A DNA stretch of 64,000 bases from Micrasema longulum (GCA_022494885.1 JAGVSM010004527.1:235447-299446); one strand, 5' to 3'. Counted from the stretch's first letter, positions 30,696 to 41,305 are shown. Notes: generated from the sequence alone by a model not told the origin. A program made the numbers and translations.

Positions 30696-31290
30696 TCAGT
30701 TTTTGTCTGCTAATTTACTCGTATATCTTTCCAAATGTATATTTATTTTTGGATTGCAACCATTATTTTGTTTGGAAGTAGTAATGTTTGAGTTGCTGTA
30801 TGTGTATTTAAATATGCACGAGTAATGATCGATAATTGTTGTGAAAATAACTGCCTCTACTATGTGATGTAAATCATCAATATTTGTAAATACGTGATCC
30901 AAGCATGAGGGCCGTAGGCCTTGTACATTTTGAGTAAATGAATTTATGCACGATAAATAACTTAGTTCTGCTAGCATATTGAGGTAATAATCTTGGTCAT
31001 TTGATGGAAAGTCGTTTGCAATATTTAAGTTTATATCGTCGACAATATTTTTATATTTATTTCTGAAACCATTTAATATATTTTTTAATTCATTAGTTAA
31101 TTACTGAATTTTTGATAAATGGGTACGGTAAATAGCAATAATGTTAAAATATTAGTTATTTCCTTCCGCTTCAATATTTAAAATGTTTTCATTATTATCA
31201 TGATTCATTTCTTTTAATCTAATTACGTTAAAATTGGTTGACATAAATATTGACACTTCCATGTTTTTTTTTAGTTTGATAACTGCAGTA
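30696..31290 (-). mobile_element. CR1/L2-like LINE, endonuclease part (upstream half of the split copy)
   Basis: On the minus strand: MEVSIFMSTNFNVIRLKE (about 31275), ILNIEAEGNN, FNIIAIYRTHLSKIQ (about 31140), INLNIANDFPSNDQDYYLN (about 31040-30990), then CLDHVFTNIDD and TTIIDHYSCIFKYTY. The LDHV-TN and DH-S motifs fit the C-terminal part of an apurinic-type LINE endonuclease. The frame 30977-30696 is open for 93 codons. With the linker at 29.74 kb this forms one element interrupted by LINE-R. Confidence 0.7.
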
Positions 31291-31750
31291 TGGTAAGTGT
31301 ATCCAGGTATATAATAATGTATTTAATTACGGAATGTGACTATGAAATTAGGTAACTAATTTTTTTATTTTATTTAAATTAAGAATTTGTTAAAATTGTG
31401 TTCAATACTTCATATATTTATATGGTATAATGTAGAACTATTTTCAGTCGTATGATATATTGAATTTGTATCACTTATTGAGTTATGTGTACGTCAATCA
31501 TTATTTATTTTATTGTATTAACAATTGCACTACAATTATAATATAACAAATATAATAAACGTTAATTAACTTATAAATGAAATATATGTATTTTGTTATT
31601 ATTAAAGCACACATAAGAATATGTTTAAGTGTGTCCTTTTTCAAGATTCAAAACTAAAAAATATAAACAAATATATGTATAGTAAATACATATATAATAA
31701 ATTCACATACAATAAAAATATTCTTTGATAAATATTTTTTTTATTTTTTT

Positions 31751-32020
31751 TTATTATTATCTAGTTATTCTCAACTTTACTATGTTATATTTATCTTAAA
31801 AACATAAGATTTTCTCATGGTTATTGTTATCTTTTATTTAGAATTGTTATGTTTCTTTTTTGTTTTTTGTATAACGTGTTGACTAAATGTATTAATTTTA
31901 ATTATTCTATTATTTTATACCATGTACTACATGATTATTGTGCACTGCTGTGATTATTTCTGTAAGTGATTATATTTTTGTAAAAGGTTCTTTGAACCGT
32001 TGATGTATAAATAAAAAAAA
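31751..32020 (+). repeat. Repeat E, probable LINE 3' UTR, plus-strand copy
   Basis: Matches 41.31-41.59 kb in inverted orientation over about 270 bp: TAGTTATTCTCAACTTTACT, TTTTCTCATGGTTATTG, CACTGCTGTGATTATTTCTG and the end AAAAGGTTCTTTGAACCGTT. Near the 3' end GGTTC-TTT-GAACC (31986-31998) forms a 5-bp hairpin, followed by ATAAATAAAAAAAA. The tail and hairpin suggest a LINE 3' UTR whose coding part is not present. Confidence 0.6.
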
Positions 32021-32114
32021 ATATGCATGTATATATTTATATGAGTATATGTATATATTATATTCTGACATGTTTTTTTTTAAGGAACAAAAACTATGCA
32101 CTATTGACTCGTCA

Positions 32115-32375
32115 TCTATTCAATTTTTTGCTAATATATATATATTTTTTTTATTATCACAGTCCTTCTGGTGGTTGGCTGTGTGCTTCATGGAGTTTTT
32201 AATTTCGTTGAACTTGTTATTTTGCGTACAGCAGTTGTTGCAAATTGATGTTTTATCTAAATTTGTGCATCTTGCTTCTATATGATCTTCCAAACAGTGG
32301 CCGAACTTTCCGAACAATTGTATTGGTAAAATTTCATTCCTCTACACGATACACAAAAATGTAATTCTACCCATT
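32115..32375 (-). mobile_element. Gag-like LINE ORF1 fragment with zinc-knuckle cysteines
   Basis: The minus frame from 32317 reads FGKFGHCLEDHIEARC, SICNNCC and HTANHQKDC, the spacing of C-C-H-C knuckles in the ORF1 (gag-like) protein of many insect LINEs. An overlapping upstream frame (32472-32278) adds VELHFCVSCRG. It lies on the same strand and upstream of the split CR1-like LINE, so it may be its ORF1, with repeat E inserted between. That linkage is an inference. Confidence 0.5.
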
Positions 32376-32654
32376 CTTTATCCATGCTCGTATAAGTGAT
32401 ACGCGCCAGATGGCTCCCCAACATACCACTCCACAGCGCACGAAAACAATGTAATGCTACCTTTATCAGCATTTAACGATGCTTTTCTAAATTATTAGTT
32501 CCTGGGCTTGAGCCCAAGAATAATCATTATGTTTTAAAAAATACATGTTTTTTGCTATACCTACACATTTTTTTTTACTATCTTATACCAAATAAAAGAA
32601 ATAATCAAACTCAAATCATACGTATGATTTAATTTCAAATCATACAATATTTAA

Positions 32655-33085
32655 ATATTACAACAGAGATGTAGAACACCTAAGAGAAGGTAATATAGAA
32701 GTCTGGGCATCTACAGGGCTTATGACCCGTCAATGGCTGGTTTAAGTGGCCACTTTACACACTGTGTAACATTCACCATTCTGCCTGAACTTTGAAACAT
32801 CCACATTTCCTCAACTCTTCCATCTGTTGACTTTTGTGAAGTAATAGAGCTGAAGCTTTTATCACGTGGGTGAGTTTCATCTGGCTGAACCAAATCACCT
32901 ACTAGGCAACGCCAGAAAACAATTTTCCTATTTTTATACTTCTTCTTTTATCAGGTAGTTAATTCAACAATGTTTGAGTACGTCCAAATGTCCGCAGACT
33001 GGCTGGATTTCCTCCCTAGTGAGTTATTCAGATTAAAATTTATTTCAACAGAGAGGGAAAACATTTTTCAGAAGGGAATATGTCA
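32655..33085 (-). repeat. Family C, reverse tandem: one unit plus the start of the next
   Basis: 32655-32965 is a reverse unit (ACAACAGAGATG, GTCTGGGCATCTACAGG, GGCCACTTTACACACTG, CTAGGCAACGCC). It continues directly into CAATGTTTGAGTACGTCC and CCTCCCTAGTGAGTTATTC and then the 3' end of another unit (CAACAGAGAGGGAAAACA). Units therefore join head to tail through the CTCCCTAGGGAG-like junction. The opposite strand keeps the GFSS/KSFSS-type frame (SFSSITSQKSTDGRVEEM). Confidence 0.75.
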
Positions 33086-33199
33086 CTGTTCATAATTCTT
33101 GTCGTGTTCCTCGTCGATTTAAGATACAAAGCGTCAGTTACTTCTTGGTGATTGTCAACAAACAACACATTTTAAATTTGAAAAAAAAATAACCTTTTG

Positions 33200-33520
33200 A
33201 GAATAAACAAAGGCTTGTAGACATGTTGGATTTCCTTCCTACAAACATATTACAACAGAGATAAAGAGCATTTCAGAGAAGGTAATATAGAAGTCTAGGC
33301 ATCTACAGGGCTCATGACCTGACATTGGCTGGTTTACATATCCACTTTACACAATGTGTAACATTCACCATTCCGCCCATATTCGAACATCTATATTCCT
33401 TCAATTCTTTCATCTGTTGATGTTTGTCAAGTTAAAGTGTGTTAATAAAAACAGCTCCCTAGGGAGTTGAATCCAGTCCTTGTCTCCAAAAATTTGGACA
33501 AGCTCCAAATATTGTTCATA
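33200..33520. repeat. Family C: reverse unit followed by start of a forward unit
   Basis: 33205-33437 is reverse (GCTTGTAGACATGTTGG, ACAACAGAGATAAAGAGCA, GGCATCTACAGGGC, CATCTGTTGATGTTTG). At about 33440 it switches to CAGCTCCCTAGGGAGTTG and AATCCAGTCCTTGTC in forward orientation. This is another copy with an internal orientation flip. Confidence 0.7.
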
Positions 33521-34195
33521 CAATATTATGTGGTTACAAATATAATCCAATATACAAAATAATGAAAATATTCAAATTGATAAAACAAAAACGGAATAGT
33601 AATAATATTTAAAATACATTTTATATCGTGTAAGTTAATGTAATTTATAACATTATTGGTAATACTCTTTCTACGATTGGAGTTCCGATACAGTTCTCTG
33701 TACATCATTAAGTGTGAATTAGAAAGTAATTATATCTTTTTCGATTAAATAAAGACTTGTCAGTCGCATAATATTAATAATACATCAAGTAATAAAAGGT
33801 GCAAAGTTTGTTTTTACCCCATTTCAAATTGCTACTTATAATCTTATGTAAGCAGGTTTACACAAAGTGTGAAGTTTGTATATACATGCGAGTACATGTT
33901 TAAGAACACTTTAATCTCGGACACTCGGGGTGCTGTGTTTTCACTTAATTAAACTATAGACCTTAGCCACCCCTTCACATCGCTAGGGAAGGTACTATGG
34001 AGAACAAGAGTAAACAGATTATAACGTGAAAAAGTCGTTAAGATTAGAATTATTACATCTTAAATGTATGCACCAGTATGTTAAGGGACACAATTTTAGT
34101 AAGCTAACATTTAAGATAAAACAACCTTAAAAAAATTGATATCTCAAAGTTAAGAAGCTTTTAACTCCATAATCTAATAAAGTGAATTTTCAAAA
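33521..34195. other. No supported feature
   Basis: AT-rich sequence between two family C loci. A 60-codon minus frame (33526-33708) shows no recognisable content. Confidence 0.4.
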
Positions 34196-34199
34196 CACA

Positions 34200-34740
34200 T
34201 AGTATTTATTATTAAAAATGTTCTGAGTTTAGTAGACTGTGACTCTAGAGTATGTGAGTAGACTGCATTTCACTCCAGGGAGTAATTGATATAAACATTT
34301 ACATATACAACAGAGACAGAGAACATTTTCGGGAAGGGAACATAGGAGTCTAGGCATTCACATGGTTCATAACCTGTCATTGGTTGGTTTAAGTGACCGT
34401 TTTACGCACTGTGTTACATTCACTATTTCGCCCGTGCTTGAACATCTTTATTTCTTGGATTCATCCATCTGTTGAAGTTTTTTTTGTACCGCAACAGGCC
34501 AGGAGGTCAAAATACAGAGTGAATTACAGCACTGAACACATGGGCTTGAGAAAAATTACGTTATTATTTGTGTTCTCGACGGGAATCGAACCAGGAACCT
34601 TTTGCGCGTGAGTCAAACGTCGGGACCATTACACCACAGAGGCCTCCAGTTTTGAAACTAAAGAGCAGATATACTTTATTAATTCGGGTAAGATTCATCC
34701 GACTGAGTTATTTTACAAAGATATATAGGTATTAAGTAAT
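34200..34740 (-). repeat. Family C reverse unit, interrupted by SINE-B
   Basis: Contains CACTCCAGGGAGTAATTG, ACAACAGAGACAGAGAACAT, GTCTAGGCATTCACATGG and CCATCTGTTGAAG, then SINE-B (34480-34647), then resumes with AAACTAAAGAGCAG and GGTAAGATTCATCCGACTG. The unit was present before the SINE inserted. Confidence 0.7.
34480..34647 (-). repeat. SINE-B nested in family C
   Basis: Reverse copy: plus strand starts with a T run and GCAACAGGCCAGGAGG and ends ACCATTACACCACAGAGGCC. The B-box appears as GGGAATCGAACC. Flanking bases AGTTTT on the left (34475-34480 region) and AGTTTT on the right (34648-34653) look like a short target duplication, in agreement with the uninterrupted family C sequence. Confidence 0.75.
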
Positions 34741-34869
34741 GCCTGAATATATTTGTAAAAATATTTGATTAAATGACTTTTGATCTGGACTCAGATAGGG
34801 AAATTAAATTCAGACTAAAAATAGCGCGATTAGATTTTATGGCTTGAAATCATTCTTCTGCAGTAATAG

Positions 34870-35140
34870 TCTTAATTTAAAAATGAGACAGAGGATGGTC
34901 GATACATGTACTCTTAAGGTGAGCTCCATGAACCTATTTGAAGCTTTTGAGGAAATGTGGCTTCACCGAAGAATGCTGAGAATCCCGTGAGGAAATTTGC
35001 ATATCTATGATACAGCATACGCGGAAGCAAATATGCGCTTCTCCAACTAATTATGATCGAAAAGATCGAGGGCATGCGTGGAGTTCGAAGGCGATACATG
35101 TCCTGTGCCTCGATTATGAACGCTATCTTCATATGTATAT
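34870..35140 (+). mobile_element. LINE-G relic, internal C-terminal segment
   Basis: Frames give FEAFEEMWLHRRMLRIP and, after shifts, ANMRFSN and IMIEKIEGMRGVRRRY. This fits the LINE segment L-AFE-W--RR-LRIPW followed by EKIEG-RG-GRRR, just upstream of the R-IRTW/ELF/RVIANV terminus seen at 16.2, 36.2 and 56.9 kb. Several shifts and stops; inactive. Confidence 0.55.
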
Positions 35141-35860
35141 ATCGAGATGGTATACTTAACTTCTGTACTATCTGTATCTTACCTCGGTATGTTCTACCTG
35201 CTTGTCATATCGACAACAAATGATCGAAACAAGCCGATGGAATGACCGCAAACAATTAGTCCGCGTTCCTTACGTCATTAACATTTAAGAAAGTTCACAT
35301 TTATATTTTAAATAGGCTTTTGAAATAAAAAGTGCTTACTTCAAAGCGATTATAAACTCCAATAAATCCCAATTCAAGCAAAAAATGCTCGCTTGAACAT
35401 GAATTTTGCATGATTTTTGAAAATGTACGCTTGACGATCGTCTGTTTGTATCTACCAATCGACTACAAAGCATACATACACTCGGAAAGATAGTAAAACA
35501 GATGGAAAAAAACATAATAACTAAATTATGTTTTTAGAGTGGTAACTTTCTGAGGCATATAATCTGTGTCTGACGCCTAGATACTTTTATTTGTCAATAG
35601 TAGAGAATCTAGCGACATTTTTTTCATATCTAGGCGTTTGTTTTATTAACGTGACAGTCATGTTGGTATTTAATTCGACTTTAAAACTTACTTATTTCTC
35701 TCTCATATTTTTAAGCCTTTAAGAAAAATATTGCCAACCTAAAAACGATAAACAAGTTTAATAAATTATAACTAAAGGAAAAAATTCTCGTTGGAACAAA
35801 ATTTTTGACACTTTTAATGCGTAGATAAACGTATTGGAGGGTCCTAGATCCGTCGGTATA
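35141..35860. other. No supported feature
   Basis: Mixed-composition sequence with no assignable coding or repeat content. Confidence 0.35.
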
Positions 35861-35867
35861 AAATTAT

Positions 35868-36150
35868 GTACTTACATCAAAGCTTGAAGGTGGTGGGTAT
35901 TGGTAGTATACCTTTGTAGTCGGTCGGAAGACTTTTATCTTCAACTATGACGTCATACTGAAGCTATGTCATTTTAGAGCATAGATACCGGACGTACGCT
36001 TCCTCTTGTTTCATATCGATGTACCTACCCAAAACTTGAAGGTGGGGAGGCGGTAGTATATCTTTATAATTGCTAGAGGGATTTTATCTTTAACTATACC
36101 ACAAAGGTTAAGGTATGATGTCATTATCTTTCCATCATAATCGAGGCCCT
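35868..36150 (+). repeat. Two-unit tandem duplication of about 160 bp
   Basis: TCAAAGCTTGAAGGTGGTGG with GTAGTATACCTTTGTAGT and TTTTATCTTCAACTATGAC (from 35878) recurs as CAAAACTTGAAGGTGGGGAG, GTAGTATATCTTTATAATTG and TTTTATCTTTAACTATACC (from 36031). The spacing is about 155-160 bp. Divergence is high, so the duplication is old. The function is unknown. Confidence 0.6.
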
Positions 36151-36164
36151 GGCTGAGAAAAATC

Positions 36165-36245
36165 CATGACTAGACGGTAGTGTGCGGAGTGTGAGCCGAT
36201 ACCATTGGCGCAGGACAGAAACGCCTACTCCCGAGTGATCGCCAA
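36165..36245 (+). mobile_element. LINE-G, extreme 3' coding fragment
   Basis: GGCGCAGGACAGAAACGCCT followed by CCGAGTGATCGCCAACGC translates to AQDRNAYSRVIANA, the C-terminal signature of LINE-G (compare KAFSRVVVSVA at 16.25 kb and the 56.9 kb copy). Only about 80 bp are present. Confidence 0.55.
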
Positions 36246-36249
36246 CGCA

Positions 36250-37030
36250 ATTATTTGTTTATTCACAAAGTTCATGCTTTAAAAATAAATAAACAATTAT
36301 TTAAGAAATTATTGAATTATTTTAGAAGTTTGGGAAAAATTCAGAAATCACATGCAAGGGATTTCAAGCATAATTTCCTTTATGATTTAAAATTGGAATA
36401 TCCTAGTCTTTGTGGGAAGGCTTAAAGTAAGTTCAGTGTCTCGGAAAAATGTTTTTAAAAATACCTTCAAAAATAAAACAGACCTTGAAGATTTTCCTCA
36501 AAATATTCAGTTTTGATTTTTGCATAAGGAATTTGGTACTTGGAAAGGAATTTGTATACGATTTTAAGAGCCGCGGCCGTGGTGATTTTCAAAGAAGATA
36601 AATCCATTGTATTTCGACAGGTTTATGGTTTTATCCACTCATAAAAAGAGGAAGACGAAGGAGACTTTATCAAAGAAACCCTCAGAGCTGAAATTCAAAT
36701 ACATGTTTTATTATTCATCAGAAATTTCTTTGTCAATTTTTTTTTTTCAAAAAGCACTCTAATTTTAAATATTTATTACAACCAATAAAACATAACTGGA
36801 TAAATTTTGTAAGTAATAAAAACAGCAGTACATAGTTGTACTTTAAAATATCATTTTTCCATGTTAGTGTTGCATTAAGATTAAGAGTATTTTTTTTTGC
36901 ATTGAAAGTAAAATTTAATTTTATTTACGTCCCTCGTTTATTATTTTTTATTGATATGACGTTATTTTTTTTAAATTTTAAATTTGCCTTAGTAAAATGA
37001 AATAAAACAAATTTTATCAATTGGGTGTAT
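36250..37030. other. No supported feature
   Basis: AT-rich. No coding signal or repeat match seen. Confidence 0.4.
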
Positions 37031-37035
37031 TTATT

Positions 37036-37446
37036 TGAGGGTACTATTTGCAAACCCGGCAAAATCCAAAATTTAAAAAAAGTGAGACGTTAATTGAAAA
37101 ATATTCAGAATACAACTTTTTTACAATAATTTTTACATTGTCAGTTAAAAAATACGGCTTAATTTGTAAGAGTTGACTTTTAAATTATCGGCTTTGTTGC
37201 AAACATGGCAATCTTTACTTAAGTATTGCATAGTTGGTAATGTATAAAATTAAATTTATTATTTCACTACTGTTTCTTGACACAATGACGCTTTTGTCAT
37301 CACTGCTTACGTATAAAATATTTACTGATTATGATAAAAAAAATAAGTTTTAAAAAAAAGTTGAAGTGAAGTGTTCTATCAGTTTTTTGTGATTTGCTCA
37401 AAATAAAGAAAGATGGGTTTTGCCGTGTTTGCAAGTAGTACCCTCA
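37036..37446. mobile_element. MITE with 32-bp terminal inverted repeats
   Basis: TGAGGGTACTATTTGCAAAC with CCGGCAAAATCC (37036-37067) matches the reverse complement of 37415-37446 (TGAGGGTACTACTTGCAAAC with ACGGCAAAACCC) at 29 of 32 positions. If the ends are taken one base inward, ATTTATTT on the left and ATTTATGA on the right could be an imperfect 8-bp target duplication, as in hAT elements. The interior is noncoding. A related half-end (TGAGGGTACC) occurs at 37869. Confidence 0.7.
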
Positions 37447-37667
37447 TTTATGAATTAAAAATAATACATATTTGTATTTTTTTTAAAATTTAACGAATAA
37501 AGTTTTCATAATACATGTTCTTTTGTAGATAATTAACAAAGAAAAAAAAAATTGAGAATATAAAACTTTTTTTTATTTCCTCTATAGATTTATTATTCAT
37601 TCTTCAGTAATGTGCACTTAAATTAATGTTACTAAATATTTGAATGTGACCATTTACAGACTTTTCT

Positions 37668-37711
37668 ATGTCTACCGATTTCGATACGTACCCGTTTCTT
37701 CGTCAGGACAT
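37668..37711 (-). ncRNA. Hammerhead-like motif, second type (core bases intact)
   Basis: On the minus strand: ATGTC (37711-37707) pairs perfectly with GACAT (37672-37668). Between them are CTGACGA (fits CTGANGA), a stem GAAACG/CGTATC with one A-A mismatch and a GGTA loop, GAAA (37682-37679), then ATCGGT and A. ATCGGT is self-complementary if G-U pairs are allowed and is one base from the palindrome ACCGGT. This is the same layout as at 7.86 and 17.98 kb with different stem sequences, so the pattern rather than the sequence is conserved. One extra base separates core and stem II, as in the other copies. Confidence 0.4.
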
Positions 37712-37719
37712 GAATTAAA

Positions 37720-38685
37720 CTAACATGCAAAACCAACTATACACCTTCACCAAAGTTGTTGCACAAAAATATAAAATCAACACCCCATGCATTTCAACAA
37801 GCAATTTAACAAACCCTTACATGCACTGATGTTATTAAACTATTTTACGACAGAGGGTACGTCTTATATGAGGGTACCTCTCAAAACCGGTAGATATAAA
37901 AAAGTCGGTAAGTGGTTTTATACAAATATTTCATAAAAATTAGTGAGGTATTTGACCATAAAGTTAATGCTGAAAATATTAAAAATATTTAATTTAGTTA
38001 CTTGTTAAAAAATTATTTGTTACTCAAACGTCTAAATGTGTTTTTTTTTTTTTAATGTTTTGAAAATATTCAGATTTTTTAAATTAAATTAAAAACAACC
38101 AAAGGATCACTGCTTCAAACGATTTGGATTTTTTTTATATATCGGTTGAGATATTAATCAATCAAGTTGATTGATATCAAAATTGCCCACATGTTCTCTT
38201 ACTTGGTAATACGAATTTAGGATGGGATTGGGGGCATCAAAGACTTTGTTTACTGAAGCGCTTCATTGATCCTCTGGAACATTCTGTAATCTTCCACAGC
38301 GGCACCAACCCCAGTATTTGTTAGTTCTCTGGTAAACAAACGGTTAGTCAAATTATTTATTTAATCAGAGAGACTTATCACATTGGGATAGAAACGTCGT
38401 CGGCGAATTTAATGTTGTAACACACGTTAAATTTCACACCGATTCCTGTCGATGTTTTCCTTTGATGGTTTATTATTACTTTCATGATTAACGTCTTGTA
38501 TTTTAGGTTTTTTTTTTATTTGTATATAATTAAGTTTTTCAATCAGTTTTGGAAAATTGGATGGGGATGTGCAAATCACACATTACTCAAACAACTAATC
38601 ACTAAAACAAATTTATGCTATAATGTGTGAATACAAAAAATATTAAATACCGAACACTATTACGACAGCTATTAGACATTCCACC
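37720..38685. other. No supported feature, except a lone MITE-like end
   Basis: TGAGGGTACCTCTCAAAACC at 37869 resembles one end of the 37.04-37.45 kb MITE, but no partner end was found. The 38.2-38.45 kb part is more GC-balanced and unassigned. Confidence 0.35.
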
Positions 38686-38689
38686 CTGA

Positions 38690-39010
38690 TGCTGCAAAAG
38701 CAATCTAAAATGAACACAATTTTCGGTTGAGGAGGATTGGTCTACTTCTCCATTAAAGTGTACAACTTACTTCCATTGTCCATAAGTACAATTAATTAGT
38801 ACTGTCACTATAAAATCGCCATAAAGAAATGGATAACGAAGGTGAGATGCGCACGGTTTGATGAATGGATCCGGCCAAATAGGTAGAAAGATGATTTTAT
38901 TTATGGTGCTTTTATTTGTAAGATTTATGTGTTTTTATTATATTTTAAATGATATTATGATTTCATTATGTTTGACACCCTACCCCATTGAGAGGACATT
39001 ATCTTTAATG
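38690..39010 (+). mobile_element. LINE relic, C-terminus and 3' UTR
   Basis: A short frame reads SIKVYNLLPLSIS, then shifted fragments such as HKEMDNEGEMRTV. This fits the LINE C-terminal motif GLK-YN-LP--I followed by a helical lysine-rich end. The UTR carries GACACCCTACCCCATTGAGA and an A-rich end. The match is short, so it is tentative. Confidence 0.35.
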
Positions 39011-39179
39011 TAAAAAAAATAAACATAAACTGTAAAAAAACAACAAATAAAATAAATCTAATTAGTAAAAAAAATCAAATTTAAAAAATAAATACAGTCC
39101 GATGACTTGCCATTTAATATCGCTAATGGAGGGACAAATAAAAGGACACTTATTTAACTGTAGCTTCTCTTTTATAAAG

Positions 39180-39242
39180 TCACCCCTTGCAGTGGCCTCA
39201 ACCATGATAGGCGAACGCGTCAACCACTAAACTACGAGGTGG
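39180..39242 (-). repeat. tRNA-like SINE head fragment
   Basis: The reverse strand reads CACCTCGTAGTTTAGTGGTT and GACGCGTTCGCCTATCATGG, an A-box region and anticodon-arm-like stretch close to the SINE-A head. The B-box and body are missing. Confidence 0.5.
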
Positions 39243-39367
39243 ATTTTTTTGCACTCAATTTTTAAAAAGGATTTTTATGTAATGGTAGCCATAGAGTTTT
39301 ATTTTTTAAGAAACTGATTCAATTTTACCTAGTAAACTGTATTTTTTGTCCACTTGGACGCTGACAT

Positions 39368-39634
39368 AATCATCATCATTATTCCATTTCTGCACCTAAT
39401 AAAGTACAGAACATTGCATTAGTACCATAACCGGAGCGCATCTGGATCATTTTTATGACATGAAGGTAGGATGGTCAGTTCTACGCTTTATGTGCCAATC
39501 CAGGAAATGTGAAATTTTCTAGTTTAAAAACAACTTTCAAATAAATGTTTCATCTCAACGATGTAAGGAATCAAACCCAAAACCTCTTGCATGGTAGGCA
39601 AGCATGTTGACCACTACACCACGAAGCTGACATC
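39368..39634 (-). repeat. SINE-A, full-length copy
   Basis: About 267 bp. On the minus strand: GCTTCGTGGTGTAGTGGTCA (A-box region), GCCTACCATGCAAGAGG, B-box-like GGGTTTGATTCC, then GATGAAACATTTATTTG, CCTGGATTGGCACATAAAGC, ATCCAGATGCGCTCC, GGTGCAGAAATGGAATAATG and a GATGATGA tail. This is one of two copies with both tRNA-like head and tail, and it defines the family. Confidence 0.8.
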
Positions 39635-39639
39635 AAGCC

Positions 39640-41300
39640 GATAGCTGTTTTGGTCTGGTATGATAAATTGTCTATAACAACATTACGAATTGCACATTAA
39701 CTTCTTACTTAAAGTAATTTGATATTCTTTTTTTTAACACTTTATTCATCAGAAAACTTTCTTCATTGTTGTTTTCTAAAAAAAGCGCTAGAGATATTAA
39801 TAGTTTAGATTAAAAAACTGGGCCCTTTGCGATCACGTGAATGTCACGCATTTTGTTTGTTCACATGGGAGATCACGTAAAAAAACACATACCATAGACC
39901 TTCTAAGAAGAAATCGTGTTAATCTTTATTTTAAAGGGAATATATTGCATATTTTAAAATAATTCTAATATTTTCACGTTGGTTTTACATTTTCAAAGAG
40001 TTTATAATAACTAAAAAAAATGAAAACATATGGGCAAAATATTACAAAAATGATTTGAAAAACCTACGAAAGAAAATATACATAATCGTTGTATATGAAC
40101 AAATATGCAAAATTTTGATAAAAATATAATTTTTATCGACAAACTTTCAGTACTCAAACGTTTTATTTTTGCCATTACGTAATTTTTATGAGACCAAAAA
40201 TATCGAAAATACTGTTTTCCTTTATGGTTTAGTAATAAAACTTAAAAAGATACCCAGAACCGATGAGCATTAAATGTTAGAAGTTTAATCATATTATGGC
40301 ATCCCTTACAGTCAAAATTAACATATATCTCAAATTCGACTACATAGTTAGAAAGGATTAATGGAATTTCTATGTAAATGTGTTTTTGACTTCCTCTTTC
40401 GTCCACTTTTCCCCCCGCATTACCTGAGCTCAACAAATCCGTACCCTTGAATTTAATCCTGAAAATTCAAAACTCCTTTCCAACAAACAGGCACCTCTGA
40501 AAACCATGCTTACTTATTTGTTTTTCTTAATTACCTGGAATATGTATACTTTTCCTCCTTTTATATTTACGCTTGTCTCCAGGTCTCGTTGTTCTCCAGT
40601 GATACTTAAGTGATTCTAATAAGCCACTTTCAGGTGAGCAAACGTAGAAAAGCTTTTGTCTTTAAGTAAGAAAAGACTTTTGATAAATTGTTACGGAATT
40701 ATGCTTTCTTGAAAAGTGAAAAAGTTTATAAATAAAATTAAGAGATTACAGTTTTTTTTTGTTATAAAATAAAATAATTTTAATCCCTTTAGACCTAAAT
40801 CAATTTCTGAGGATGTAAAAATATTTTGTATTAAAAAAGTACTAAAGGAATTATTTAAAAATTTAGGTATTTCTTTTGTCTTGCGAAATTTTTGAACGTT
40901 ATTATTTAATGAACACTTCACACCCTCAAACTAATAGTCGATCAGCAAAGTTCATAAAACATATGTGCATGTTCAATCGAATTTGTTTAATTTGATTAAA
41001 ACGTGTTATTAACTTGCTTGGAATATTATTTACAAGTAGGACACGGTAGGGGTTTTGTTTTATGAGAAAAGCTATTTTCTGTTAGAGATCCTTCTTAGGT
41101 GCCCCCATTGTAATTTAAGTTTTAATTGTAATTAGAAATAAATTAATACACAATAAATAAAATCAAAAGTAATAGCTTAACAGTTTTAATCATTCGTGCA
41201 TGAATAGAAAGATGTAAATATTATAAAATACGACATTAACATATTAAAAATAGTGTTAGAATAAGTATATACTATATAAATTAATGATATATATAATATC
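39640..41300. other. No supported feature
   Basis: AT-rich. GATCACGTGA and GATCACGTAA occur about 45 bases apart near 39830-39875, which may be chance. The 60-76-codon minus frames at 40.2 and 40.7-40.9 kb are low-complexity. Confidence 0.4.
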
Positions 41301-41305
41301 ATTAA

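Noticed and set aside
39570..39634. tRNA gene in the SINE-A head
   Set aside because: The head is followed by the common SINE-A body and GATGATGA tail, and the stems are incomplete.
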